Source of the DNA: Polynucleobacter sp. CS-Odin-A6
Lineage (GTDB): Bacteria; Pseudomonadota; Gammaproteobacteria; Burkholderiales; Burkholderiaceae
Reading direction: 5' to 3'
Assembly (NCBI RefSeq): GCF_018882095.1
Contig: NZ_JACVPD010000001.1
Location: 62,001 to 126,000, forward strand
Length of the DNA stretch: 64,000 nucleotides
The notes beneath the pieces were generated by a model that saw only the letters and a list, made by a program, of their open reading frames with translations, was not told the DNA's origin and searched no databases. This document shows, one piece after another, positions 54,761-63,930 of the stretch. The position numbers were made by a program, and so were the translations under genes. The number at the start of each line of letters is the position of its first letter. Position 1 is the stretch's first letter.

Positions 54761-56134
54761 ATGCGTTCTACTTTACTGCGTTTCTCTATCTGTTTAATGC
54801 TCTTCTGCTCATGCGCTTGGGCAGCCCTAGATGCTGGTACCTTAGATACCCATGAGTTTCAACTCTCCAATGGACTGAAGCTCATCGTGCGTGAGGATCA
54901 TCGAGCACCTACAGTGGCACACATGGTTTGGTACCGCGCCGGCTCCATGGATGAAGTCAATGGTCGGACTGGGGTTGCGCACGTGCTAGAGCATATGATG
55001 TTTAAGGGTACCGACAAAGTAAAGTCAGGCGAATTTTCTCGGCTCGTTGCTGCAGTAGGTGGGCGAGAGAACGCTTTTACATCCCGTGATTACACAGCCT
55101 ATTTTCAGCAGGTTGAAAAGTCTAAGCTAAATGAAGTCATTAAGCTGGAGGCCGATCGAATGAGTAATCTCAATTTTGATGATGCCGAATTTTTAAAAGA
55201 AATTCAGGTGGTCATGGAAGAACGTCGTCTGCGTACCGAGGATAACCCCGGTAGCTTACTCAATGAATCCTTGATGGCAACTGCCTATATGAGTTCGCCA
55301 TATCGTCATCCAGTAGTGGGATGGATGAATGATTTAGAGAATATGAAAGCTGCAGATGCTCGTGATTGGTATCGTAGTTGGTATAAACCGAATAATGCTA
55401 CTGTTGTGATTGTCGGTGATGTGGATCCCAAACTAGTTTTACAGGCGGTAGAAAAATATTATGGCGCTGCCTCTGTAAAAGAATTGCCAGAACGCAAGCC
55501 CCAAGTAGAACCGCCACAAAAAGGTATTAAGCGGGTACTAGTAAAAGCACCTGCAGATAGTGCGCGGCTAGCGATGGCCTGGAAGGTACCGAAACTACAG
55601 CCTGGAAAATTGGATGATCCTGAGCCATATGCTTTAGAACTATTGACTGCGGTATTGGATGGCTACGATAACGCGCGTTTAAATCGTCAGCTGATCAAGC
55701 AAGAGCGGGTGGTGGATGATGTCGGTGTTGGCTATGACATGATCTCCAGGGGACCAGAACTGTTTTTAATTAGTGCCAGCATGGCCAAAGGTAAAACAGT
55801 CGAGCAGGCTGAGAGCAGTATTCGCAAGGCATTAAAAGAGGTTGCGGATCAAGGCATCCTCGATTCAGAGTTAAAGCGCATCAAGGTACGCATCTTGTCC
55901 GATCAGATTTATAAACGCGACTCTATTTTTGGCCAGGCAATGGAAATTGGCAGCACGGTGATGGCAGGATTTTCTTGGCGAGAAATTGATCTGATGTTGG
56001 AGAAGATGCAAGCGATTACTCCTAGCCAAGTCCAGGCTGTTGCAAAAAAATATTTAGTTGATGAAAGGCTAACTATTGCAGTCTTAGATCCTCAGGCGCG
56101 CAAGTCTGTTGATAGCAAGCAAGGGAGTAAATGA
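54761..56134 (+). CDS. M16 zinc peptidase, catalytic member
   Basis: The ATG at 54761 follows AGGTGA by 8 bases; a GTG at 54749 is the alternative. The 457-residue product has a signal peptide (ICLMLFCSCAWAALDAG), the inverted zinc motif His74-x2-Glu77-His78 in VAHVLEHMMFKGT and the RxxY-type VGVGYDMISRG in the C-terminal half. It is predicted periplasmic. The paired downstream gene encodes a second M16 protein without the zinc motif, so a heterodimer is likely. Confidence 0.93.
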   Translation: MRSTLLRFSICLMLFCSCAWAALDAGTLDTHEFQLSNGLKLIVREDHRAPTVAHMVWYRAGSMDEVNGRTGVAHVLEHMMFKGTDKVKSGEFSRLVAAVGGRENAFTSRDYTAYFQQVEKSKLNEVIKLEADRMSNLNFDDAEFLKEIQVVMEERRLRTEDNPGSLLNESLMATAYMSSPYRHPVVGWMNDLENMKAADARDWYRSWYKPNNATVVIVGDVDPKLVLQAVEKYYGAASVKELPERKPQVEPPQKGIKRVLVKAPADSARLAMAWKVPKLQPGKLDDPEPYALELLTAVLDGYDNARLNRQLIKQERVVDDVGVGYDMISRGPELFLISASMAKGKTVEQAESSIRKALKEVADQGILDSELKRIKVRILSDQIYKRDSIFGQAMEIGSTVMAGFSWREIDLMLEKMQAITPSQVQAVAKKYLVDERLTIAVLDPQARKSVDSKQGSK

Positions 56135-57480
56135 TGTCAGTAAATAAGTCGATCAAATATCTGATTCCTGCATGCCTACTGGCGTTTGGTTTAATTCAGT
56201 CTGCCCATGCCATTCTGCCAATTGAGCAGTTAGATTCAGTTAAAGGTGCAAAAGCCTTTTTAGTACAAACCAAATCCTTACCTATGGTAGATATTGAGAT
56301 CAGTATCGACGCAGGCGATCGTTATGATCCCACTGCTAAAAGCGGCTTAGCCACGGTAACAGGGCAGTTGATGAACTATGGCGCCAAATCTGATGGAGGT
56401 TTGCTGAGCGAAGCTCAAATTGCAGACGAGTTAGCAGACTTGGGTGCAAATCTGGGAATCTCCGTCAGCGGCGAGCGTGCAACCATGCGTATTCGGACTC
56501 TGAGTAGAAAAGATCTGCGTGATCGTGCCGTTCAATTAGCCTCAGCAATGTTGAGTGCGCCTACTTACGATGCCAAAATATTGGTGCGCGAGAAGCAAAG
56601 AATCACTACGGCTTTACTAGAGTCTGAGACTAAGCCGGAGGCAGTCCTAGATCGTCGCTTCAAAAAATTGATTTATGGCAACTATCCACTAGGTAATTCA
56701 GCTTCAGTACAAACAATCGCCAATATCAGCACTACCGACTTGAAGCAGTTCCATCAGCAGTTTTATCGTGGCGATAGAATGATTGTCAGTATTGTTGGTG
56801 ATGTTAGTAAGGCTGAAGCTGTGGATATTGTTCAGCGCTTATTACAAAAAGTTCCTCAATCTGGACCTCCTATCGCTAAGTTGCCTGAGTTTGAGCGCTC
56901 GCCAGTAGAGCCCTTGAGTCAACGTGAAGTGAGTATTCCGTTTGATTCTCAGCAAGCGCATATCGCAATGGGAATGACGGCAGTCACGCGGAGCAACTCG
57001 GATTACTTTCCCTTACTAGTTGGTAACTACATCTTGGGTGGTGGTGGATTTGTTTCGCGCTTAATGTCAGAGGTTCGTGAACAGCGGGGACTGGCATACA
57101 GTGTTTACAGTTATCTTTCTCCGGGTAAAGATGCGGGAATATTTCAGGCGGGACTTCAAACTAAAAATGATCAAGCGGCCTTAGCTCTTGATGTGATGAA
57201 TTCCACGATTGCTCAATTTATTGCTAATGGCCCCAAACAATCCGAACTTGATGCTGCTAAGGCGAATTTGATCAATGGCTACCCCCTAAGAATTGATAAC
57301 AACCGCAAGTTGCTTGATAACGTCTCATCAATTGCCTGGAACAATTTACCGCTCGATACGATGGATGTATGGACTAAGCAAGTGGAAGCAGTGAGCTTGG
57401 AGCAGGTCAAGGCTGCTTTCCAAAAACACTTAGCGATGGACCGTATGAAGATAATGGTTTTGGGGGCTAAAAATAAATAA
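56131..57480 (+). CDS. M16 peptidase-like subunit, non-catalytic member
   Basis: This 449-residue exported protein has the M16 fold but no HxxEH: the equivalent position reads GLATVTGQLMNYGAKS. It keeps the C-terminal EVREQRGLAYSVYSYLSPG region that contributes Arg and Tyr to the partner's active site in M16 pairs. ATGA overlap with the catalytic gene suggests equal expression. The substrate is unknown. The rsmD frame overlaps its end. Confidence 0.92.
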   Translation: MMSVNKSIKYLIPACLLAFGLIQSAHAILPIEQLDSVKGAKAFLVQTKSLPMVDIEISIDAGDRYDPTAKSGLATVTGQLMNYGAKSDGGLLSEAQIADELADLGANLGISVSGERATMRIRTLSRKDLRDRAVQLASAMLSAPTYDAKILVREKQRITTALLESETKPEAVLDRRFKKLIYGNYPLGNSASVQTIANISTTDLKQFHQQFYRGDRMIVSIVGDVSKAEAVDIVQRLLQKVPQSGPPIAKLPEFERSPVEPLSQREVSIPFDSQQAHIAMGMTAVTRSNSDYFPLLVGNYILGGGGFVSRLMSEVREQRGLAYSVYSYLSPGKDAGIFQAGLQTKNDQAALALDVMNSTIAQFIANGPKQSELDAAKANLINGYPLRIDNNRKLLDNVSSIAWNNLPLDTMDVWTKQVEAVSLEQVKAAFQKHLAMDRMKIMVLGAKNK

Positions 57481-58120
57481 GCAAGTTCAGTGCGCTCAGT
57501 CAGGTCAGTCAGCCCAGCCAGGAAAGCGTTCCGAACCCCCAAAGAAAATCCGCATTATTGGAGGAGTCTGGCGCAGTCGTTTATTAAACGTGTTGGATCT
57601 GCCGGGTTTGCGTCCGAGCACAGATCGGGTTCGTGAAACATTATTTAATTGGCTTGGCCAAGATCTCGTGGGTTTGCGTTGCTTAGATTTATTCGCCGGT
57701 TCTGGTGCCTTAGGTTTTGAAGCCGCCTCACGGCATGCCCAGGTAGTGGTCTTGCTGGAGAGGGATAAAAAAGCCTACGCTAATCTTTTGGCCAACTTTG
57801 CCTTGCTCCAGTCTTCACCGGCTTCTGGTGAAGTGCAAATTTTGCATCGAGACAGCCTGGAATTTTTAAAGCAACAAGCGGATCATTCAAGCAATGTGAT
57901 TTTTATAGACCCCCCCTTTCAGGACGAAACTTTACTAAATCAGACGCTGATAGAGGCGGCTCGTATCTGTGATGACAGACCTGGTGGGGGGATTTATGTG
58001 GAGTTTCCAGCAAGTCGCTCCCGTGAGCAGATTGAAGCCTTGCTGCCGGATTGGCATTGTGGAAAGTACTTAGAGGCTGGTCAGGTAAAAGCTTGTCTAT
58101 TTCGCTCTAGAAGGGACTAA
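57473..58120 (+). CDS. rsmD: 16S rRNA (guanine(966)-N2)-methyltransferase, unusual start
   Basis: The SAM domain (CLDLFAGSGALGFEAASRHA) and the catalytic DPPF in VIFIDPPFQDETLL are clear, and the conserved N-terminal RIIGGVWRSRLL and GLRPSTDRVRETLFNWL are in frame from 57548. No ATG, GTG or TTG lies upstream of that motif in this frame. The first in-frame standard start is GTG 57590, which would delete the motif. I place the start at ATA 57473: GGGGG lies 6 bases before it and it overlaps the M16 stop. Coordinates from 57590 on are secure; the start is an inference. Confidence 0.85.
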   Translation: MNKQVQCAQSGQSAQPGKRSEPPKKIRIIGGVWRSRLLNVLDLPGLRPSTDRVRETLFNWLGQDLVGLRCLDLFAGSGALGFEAASRHAQVVVLLERDKKAYANLLANFALLQSSPASGEVQILHRDSLEFLKQQADHSSNVIFIDPPFQDETLLNQTLIEAARICDDRPGGGIYVEFPASRSREQIEALLPDWHCGKYLEAGQVKACLFRSRRD

Positions 58121-58141
58121 AATCTCACCTCTAGCTGATAA

Positions 58142-58654
<513 letters not shown>

Positions 58655-58660
58655 GGCTAA

Positions 58661-58939
<279 letters not shown>

Positions 58940-58961
58940 CAGTGAAGCAATTTCGCAGTTG

Positions 58962-59558
58962 TTAATTTGTTTTGGAATGTAATTCCAACATAGCAGTTTG
59001 AGTATCCCCCTTTAGAAACAGGGGCAAAATGCGCAAGCCATCCTCAATGCTTGCATCAATCTGTTTCTGCTCTGCTTGCAGTGGCCTTCTTAATACATAG
59101 TCAGCGACGTCCATTGTACGAGCACCTTCAGCAGCGAGGTCTCGCGGGTGACCAATACCTAGACGTAGACGCCAGTATTCAGGGGTACTGAGATGGGCTT
59201 GGATGTCCTTTAGACCGTTATGGCCGCCAGTGCCTCCGCCCAACTTGATGCGCGCCGTACCAGGTTTGAGATCGAGTTCGTCCTGCACAACTAGGACATC
59301 TTGCGGTGTAATTTTATGAAAACGACACAGCGCGCCGACTGACTGGCCACTCAGGTTCATATATGTGTTTGGTTTGAGCAGGAAGAGATCTTGCCCATGC
59401 CACTGCGTCTTCGCTACCTTTCCCTGAAAGCGTTTTTCAGTTTCAAAGCGGATGTTTAATTGTTTGGCGAGGGCGTCGACAAACCAGAAGCCAGCGTTAT
59501 GCCGATCTTCTTTGTGTTCATCGCCTGGATTGCCAAGGCCAACAATTAATTTAGTCAT
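58962..59558 (-). CDS. pth: Peptidyl-tRNA hydrolase
   Basis: This 198-residue enzyme recycles peptidyl-tRNA dropped from ribosomes. MTKLIVGLGNPGDEHKEDRH at the N-terminus, the catalytic His21 after DRHNAGFWFVD, NTYMNLSGQSVG and GGTGGHNGLKDI are all present. It lies behind the terminator of rplY and so needs its own promoter or read-through. Confidence 0.97.
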   Translation of the reverse strand: MTKLIVGLGNPGDEHKEDRHNAGFWFVDALAKQLNIRFETEKRFQGKVAKTQWHGQDLFLLKPNTYMNLSGQSVGALCRFHKITPQDVLVVQDELDLKPGTARIKLGGGTGGHNGLKDIQAHLSTPEYWRLRLGIGHPRDLAAEGARTMDVADYVLRRPLQAEQKQIDASIEDGLRILPLFLKGDTQTAMLELHSKTN

Positions 59559-59587
59559 GATTAGTGATTAGGATAAAAGTATTTCTG

Positions 59588-59616
59588 CAAAAAAGAAAAC
59601 CCGCTTGGTAGCGGGC
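59588..59616 (-). terminator. Terminator between rplY and pth
   Basis: On the minus strand CCCGCT/AGCGGG form a 6-bp stem with a 4-base loop followed by TTTTCTTTTTT. It lies about 30 bases past the rplY stop. Partial read-through to pth remains possible. Confidence 0.82.
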
Positions 59617-59647
59617 CTCCTCTGTCGCAAAGATCAGGCTTAAATCA

Positions 59648-60286
59648 TTAAGCTTTATCTTTTGGAGCTTCAGCAGCAGGAGCCGCAGCAGCTACAGGAG
59701 CAGCTTCAGTATCGGCAGATTTCACTGCTGGGATACGTGCGTTAGCTAATACTGGGTTTTCTTGCTCAATATGCAATACCAATGAAACACCTTTTGGCAA
59801 TGCGAGGTCTTTGGCATGAATACCGTGACCCACTTCAATTTTGCTCAAGTCCACTTCAATAAACTCTGGCAAGTCTGCTGGTAAGCAAGAAATTTCCAGT
59901 TCAGTCGAGATGTGGCTAATGACGGCGCCTTGCAATTTCACTGCAGCTGAAACATCAGCATGAATGAAGTGCAATGGAACGCGCATATGAACTTTCTCAG
60001 TTGCGGATACGCGCTGGAAGTCAATGTGCAGCACCAAAGGCTTAAATGGATGCATCTGGTAGTCGCGCAACAACACTTTTTGTGCTTTGCCACCGACTTC
60101 AAGATCAAGGATGGATGAGTGGAATGCTTCTTTGCGGAGAGCATGGAACAGTGCATTGTGATCCAACTCAATGACGGTTGCGGCGTCTTTACCACCATAA
60201 ATAATGCCCGGAGTTTTACCGGAGTTGCGCAGACGGCGGCTCGCACCCGTTCCCTGTACGCTTCTTTCAAAGGCTACTACTTTCAT
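59648..60286 (-). CDS. rplY: 50S ribosomal protein L25 (CTC form)
   Basis: This 212-residue protein has the L25 5S-rRNA-binding domain at residues 1-95 and a C-terminal TL5/CTC domain. [20 protein letters not shown] opens it, and [19 protein letters not shown] marks the CTC domain. The tail is Ala/Pro rich ([18 protein letters not shown]). AGGA lies 7 bases before the ATG. It follows prs on the minus strand by 137 bp. Confidence 0.96.
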   Translation of the reverse strand: MKVVAFERSVQGTGASRRLRNSGKTPGIIYGGKDAATVIELDHNALFHALRKEAFHSSILDLEVGGKAQKVLLRDYQMHPFKPLVLHIDFQRVSATEKVHMRVPLHFIHADVSAAVKLQGAVISHISTELEISCLPADLPEFIEVDLSKIEVGHGIHAKDLALPKGVSLVLHIEQENPVLANARIPAVKSADTEAAPVAAAAPAAEAPKDKA

Positions 60287-60423
60287 ATCGAATTCCTAAA
60301 ATTAAGGTTAATTTCCGTTCGCGACCAAACAGAAAAGTCTTCGATTATATCGTGGGAAAGGCAGTTTTTGCCTAGAAATGCTTGAAAAGCATAAAAAACA
60401 GGGGCGGAAACGCTATTTTTGAC

Positions 60424-61392
60424 TTATTCGGCAAACATTGACATCACCGAATCACCCTTGCTAATGCGGGACAGGGTCTCGGCGAGAATCGGGGCGACGC
60501 TTAATTGACGGATTTTTGCTACCTTTAGCGCTTCTGCAGTCAATGGAATGGTGTCAGTAACGACTAATTCATCTAATTGCGAGGCAGCGATTCGGGCTAC
60601 AGCGCCACCAGAAAGAACGGCATGAGTACAGTAAGCAGTAACAGCCTTGGCGCCCCGCTCTTTAAGGGCATCAGCAGCTTTGCAGAGGGTTCCGCCAGTG
60701 TCAATGATGTCATCCATAATCACGCAGTGACGGCCCTCTACTTCGCCGATGAGGTGCATTACTTCTGAGACATTCGCTTTGGGACGGCGCTTGTCAATAA
60801 TCGCTAAATCGGTACCTAATTGCTTAGCCATTGCGCGGGCGCGAACCACGCCGCCAATATCTGGTGAAACAATGATCAGATCTTTTTGAGTCTTCTGCGC
60901 TTGGAGATCAGCAAGCAATACAGGGGATGAGTAGATGTTATCTACGGGAATATCAAAGAAGCCCTGAATTTGGTCAGCATGAAGATCCATCGTTAAAACC
61001 CGCTCAATACCTGCAACGGATTGCAGCATATTGGCAACGATTCTGGCGGAGATGGCAACCCGTGCAGAGCGTGGGCGCCGATCTTGTCTGGCGTAACCGA
61101 AGTAAGGGATCACTGCGGTTATACGGCTTGCCGATGCTCGTTTTAGGGCATCAATCATGATCATTAGCTCCATCAAACTATCGTTTGTTGGGGCGCAAGT
61201 AGACTGAATTACGACGACATTTTTACCGCGAACATTTTCTTGAATTTCAACCTGGATTTCCCCATCAGAAAATCGACCTACGAAGGCTTTTCCCATCGGC
61301 AGATTGAGCTCTTGGGCTACTGCATGCGCCAAAACTGGATTTGCATTGCCTGTAAAAAGAGTCAGTAAATCAGAGTTGATTGGGGCGGACAT
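60424..61392 (-). CDS. prs: Ribose-phosphate pyrophosphokinase
   Basis: This 322-residue enzyme makes PRPP from ribose 5-phosphate and ATP. Motifs are [56 protein letters not shown] and [20 protein letters not shown]. It follows tRNA-Gln on the minus strand. A TAAAAT lies 5 bases before its ATG, which might be another short-leader promoter. Confidence 0.97.
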   Translation of the reverse strand: MSAPINSDLLTLFTGNANPVLAHAVAQELNLPMGKAFVGRFSDGEIQVEIQENVRGKNVVVIQSTCAPTNDSLMELMIMIDALKRASASRITAVIPYFGYARQDRRPRSARVAISARIVANMLQSVAGIERVLTMDLHADQIQGFFDIPVDNIYSSPVLLADLQAQKTQKDLIIVSPDIGGVVRARAMAKQLGTDLAIIDKRRPKANVSEVMHLIGEVEGRHCVIMDDIIDTGGTLCKAADALKERGAKAVTAYCTHAVLSGGAVARIAASQLDELVVTDTIPLTAEALKVAKIRQLSVAPILAETLSRISKGDSVMSMFAE

Positions 61393-61453
61393 AGGTAATT
61401 TTAGGAGTTTGGTAGGGGTCTAAAGGATGTCTTTTGATCTTATCTACAGTGGT

Positions 61454-61530
61454 TGGCAGGGGAAGAAGGATTCGAACCTTCGCATGCTGGAATCAAAATC
61501 CAGTGCCTTAACCAGCTTGGCGATTCCCCT
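61454..61530 (-). tRNA. tRNA-Gln (anticodon TTG)
   Basis: The minus strand folds into a full cloverleaf. The acceptor stem pairs AGGGGAA with TTCCCCT, the T-arm carries GGTTCGAATCC, and the anticodon stem-loop CTGGA-TTTTGAT-TCCAG gives anticodon TTG. The terminal CCA is encoded. It lies between ispE (5 bp away) and prs, the common betaproteobacterial order, and is probably processed from their shared transcript. Confidence 0.96.
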
Positions 61531-61535
61531 ACAGC

Positions 61536-62408
61536 TTAATCTGAAGAAACCAAATTGTAAGCGGGATTTTTATTTAAGCCCCGAACAATTCGACCCATCC
61601 ATCCTTTTGGAAGATTTTGCAGAAGATTTTCTAGATTTGCAGTGTCGGCCTCAGGATCTAAGGCGCTAAATACGCTACTTCCAGAGCCGGACATGCATGG
61701 CGCCGAGTTCGGCACTGCCTTGCGAATCCAATCTAATGCTTGCTTCACTTCAGGACAATTCCGCACCGCTACTGCTTGGCAATCATTTGACTGAAAAGAC
61801 TTTGGCGATGCTAGAAAGCCATCTATTGTAATCGGAGCGTGATCTCGGGTCAATTGAGGGTCTTGAAAAATCTGTGCTGTCGCGACGGCTTGATTTGGGA
61901 ATATCACTACAAAGTCTTGAGTTCCTAAGGAGATTGCATGTAATTTCTCCCCCACACCTTCTACAAAGGCATTTTGGCCAAAGATGAAAAAAGGCACATC
62001 TGCTCCTAGTTTGAGACCCAGTTGGCTTAAGGTATGCGTATCGAGACGCAGATCCCAAAGTTGATTCAAGCCGATAAGTGTGGAGGCAGCATCAGAGGAT
62101 CCTCCTCCTAGACCTGCACCCATTGGGATTAGTTTTTGCAGGCCGATTTCAACGCCATGATCAACCTGACAGAAATCTTTTAACAGTCGGGCAGCGCGGA
62201 CTACTAAATCATGTTCTGGAGGTACGCCTGGAATGGGATCGATTCTCCGTATCTCCGCTTCTGAAATACGCTTCAGTGTGAGGACATCGCACCAGTCAAT
62301 CAGTTGAAAAACTGATTGAAGAAGGTGGTAACCGTCCTCACGACGTCCAACAATATGTAAAAAGAGATTGAGCTTTGCTGGGCAGCGAAGTGTTAATGAA
62401 TTACTCAT
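61536..62408 (-). CDS. ispE: 4-diphosphocytidyl-2-C-methyl-D-erythritol kinase
   Basis: This 290-residue GHMP kinase serves the non-mevalonate isoprenoid pathway. It shows LRCPAKLNLFLHIVGRREDG at the N-terminus, the ATP loop IPMGAGLGGGSSDAASTLIG and the C-terminal MSGSGSSVFSALDP. The start overlaps the TPR-LolB stop by 4 bases, so the two are coupled. Confidence 0.97.
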   Translation of the reverse strand: MSNSLTLRCPAKLNLFLHIVGRREDGYHLLQSVFQLIDWCDVLTLKRISEAEIRRIDPIPGVPPEHDLVVRAARLLKDFCQVDHGVEIGLQKLIPMGAGLGGGSSDAASTLIGLNQLWDLRLDTHTLSQLGLKLGADVPFFIFGQNAFVEGVGEKLHAISLGTQDFVVIFPNQAVATAQIFQDPQLTRDHAPITIDGFLASPKSFQSNDCQAVAVRNCPEVKQALDWIRKAVPNSAPCMSGSGSSVFSALDPEADTANLENLLQNLPKGWMGRIVRGLNKNPAYNLVSSD

Positions 62409-63892
62409 TCCGGAGTATCGAATACCAGGCGGATATCAATAGATCCAATGTTGGAACTGCGAGTCATGGTCAGTTTTTCTAAGTACTGAGTATTTTTCCA
62501 GTTGTAATTTAAGGTCCAACCATCCTGCGTCATTTTACTCACTTGCCCTTTTGCATCTCGTTCAACGCTGGCATTGCTACCAGGACGAGTTTTGCCGCGT
62601 AACCAGTCGGATAAACCGCGAGCAGGTAATGGCAGTCCTAAGGCATTTTGAATCAGAGTATCAGCATCGATTGCGGTTGTGAGCTGACCATCTCTCTCTA
62701 AGATAGCCTCACCAGGCTTAATCGTAATTTTGGCAATAGATCCACCAACTGGGTTGCGTATTTCTAATACATCCGTCTGCGCATCTTGTGTCAAGGTAAA
62801 GCCGCCTGAACCGCCTTGATTTGTACCTTCAGTTAAGCCGATCACCCTCACTGCAAAACGACCATCCCATGTGCCTTTCAGGGCAGTGTCTGCTAATGAC
62901 CAATCTGGTTTTAAGCGTTTGAGTGTTTCTTTGAGGGTGGGATTATTAGCATCGAGCTGTTGCCCTTTGCGCCACATCTCTTCTGCCTCAGTTGGGCGAT
63001 TCATGACCCATAAGACTTCACCAATATGAGCAGCAATATCTGCCTCAGGTTTAATACTGAAAGCCTGTTGTAGTTGTTCGAGGGCGAGTGCATTTTTACC
63101 CATACGAAAGTTCACCCAACCAAGGCTATCCAAAATAAAGCCATCCTTGGGTGAGAGTTGATGTGCTTTGCTGACGAGCTTAAATGCTTCCGGTAACTTC
63201 TGGTTGCGATCAGCCAGTGAGTAGCCTAGTGCATTAAGACTATTCACGTCATTGGGGTTTTTACGCAAGATTTCACGTAAGGTTTTTTCCATCACGTCGA
63301 TATGCCCTGATTTTTCAGCAGACATTGCGAATGTATAAAGCAGGCTAGGATCTGTTGGGGCTGGCTTTAATGTCGAAACGATTTCATAGAACGCTTTTAA
63401 AGCTTCTGTTTCATTAGTGGCCTTGGGGAGTAAGGCCTGAATCTGCAATAAAGTATTTTCACGCTGTGCCGGAGTTTGCTGGTTTAAAAGCGCAATGGCT
63501 GGCTTGACAGCATCCGACCAGCGTTGATTCAGAATTAAGAGGGTAACAAGCACTTCCTTGGGTTTCGTCTGCTTGGACCCTGCCAATCCATCCCAGGTTT
63601 GTGCAGCTTGTAACGCTAAATCCGGTGCCCCTGCTGCAATCGCAATCTCCATGGCCCTTTGTGCTAAGCGGGGGTCATCAAGCTGGCGAGAGAGCTCCAA
63701 ATAGGTCCCATAAGCAAGGCCAGCTTGACCTCTTTGCAGGGCAATCTCTGAAGCTAAGACCTCAAATACGGCCTCCCCACTGTCCAAGCGACTATTTTGG
63801 GCAAAGGCATGGCTAGAAGAGCAGAGGCTGATGCCCAGTCCACTTGTCAGCAATAGAGCGCATACAGATGGCTTTAGTGAAAATTTGGTCAT
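62405..63892 (-). CDS. TPR protein fused to a LolB domain
   Basis: From ATG 63892 the product has 495 residues. Residues 1-33 are a signal peptide, residues ~40-325 are TPR helical repeats (NDVNSLNALGYSLADRNQ, DGFILDSLGWVNFRMGKNAL), and residues ~335-495 match LolB, the outer-membrane lipoprotein receptor (GTWDGRFAVRV, GLPLPARGLSDWLRGK, QDGWTLNYNW). Near the N-terminus the candidate lipobox reads ISLC, with Leu instead of Gly/Ala/Ser before Cys, so lipidation is doubtful and AFA-Q is a likely cleavage site. In relatives these are two adjacent genes. Confidence 0.88.
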   Translation of the reverse strand: MTKFSLKPSVCALLLTSGLGISLCSSSHAFAQNSRLDSGEAVFEVLASEIALQRGQAGLAYGTYLELSRQLDDPRLAQRAMEIAIAAGAPDLALQAAQTWDGLAGSKQTKPKEVLVTLLILNQRWSDAVKPAIALLNQQTPAQRENTLLQIQALLPKATNETEALKAFYEIVSTLKPAPTDPSLLYTFAMSAEKSGHIDVMEKTLREILRKNPNDVNSLNALGYSLADRNQKLPEAFKLVSKAHQLSPKDGFILDSLGWVNFRMGKNALALEQLQQAFSIKPEADIAAHIGEVLWVMNRPTEAEEMWRKGQQLDANNPTLKETLKRLKPDWSLADTALKGTWDGRFAVRVIGLTEGTNQGGSGGFTLTQDAQTDVLEIRNPVGGSIAKITIKPGEAILERDGQLTTAIDADTLIQNALGLPLPARGLSDWLRGKTRPGSNASVERDAKGQVSKMTQDGWTLNYNWKNTQYLEKLTMTRSSNIGSIDIRLVFDTPE

Positions 63893-63904
63893 AAGCACAT
63901 TCTA
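63890..63904 (-). promoter_or_regulatory. Predicted leaderless promoter of TPR-lolB
   Basis: On the minus strand TAGAAT (63904-63899), six bases, then the ATG at 63892. No Shine-Dalgarno is seen. Confidence 0.5.
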
Positions 63905-63915
63905 ATCTGCGAATC

Positions 63916-63930
63916 TACAATGCATTGATG
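63916..63930 (+). promoter_or_regulatory. Predicted leaderless promoter of mutM
   Basis: TACAAT (63916-63921), six bases, then ATG at 63928. The box lies 12 bp from the divergent TPR-lolB box. Confidence 0.5.

Noticed and set aside
60366..60423. Terminator after prs on the minus strand
   Set aside because: Two short hairpins are present (GCG-GAAA-CGC and ATGCTT-TTC-AAGCAT) but neither is followed by a convincing T run at the right place.
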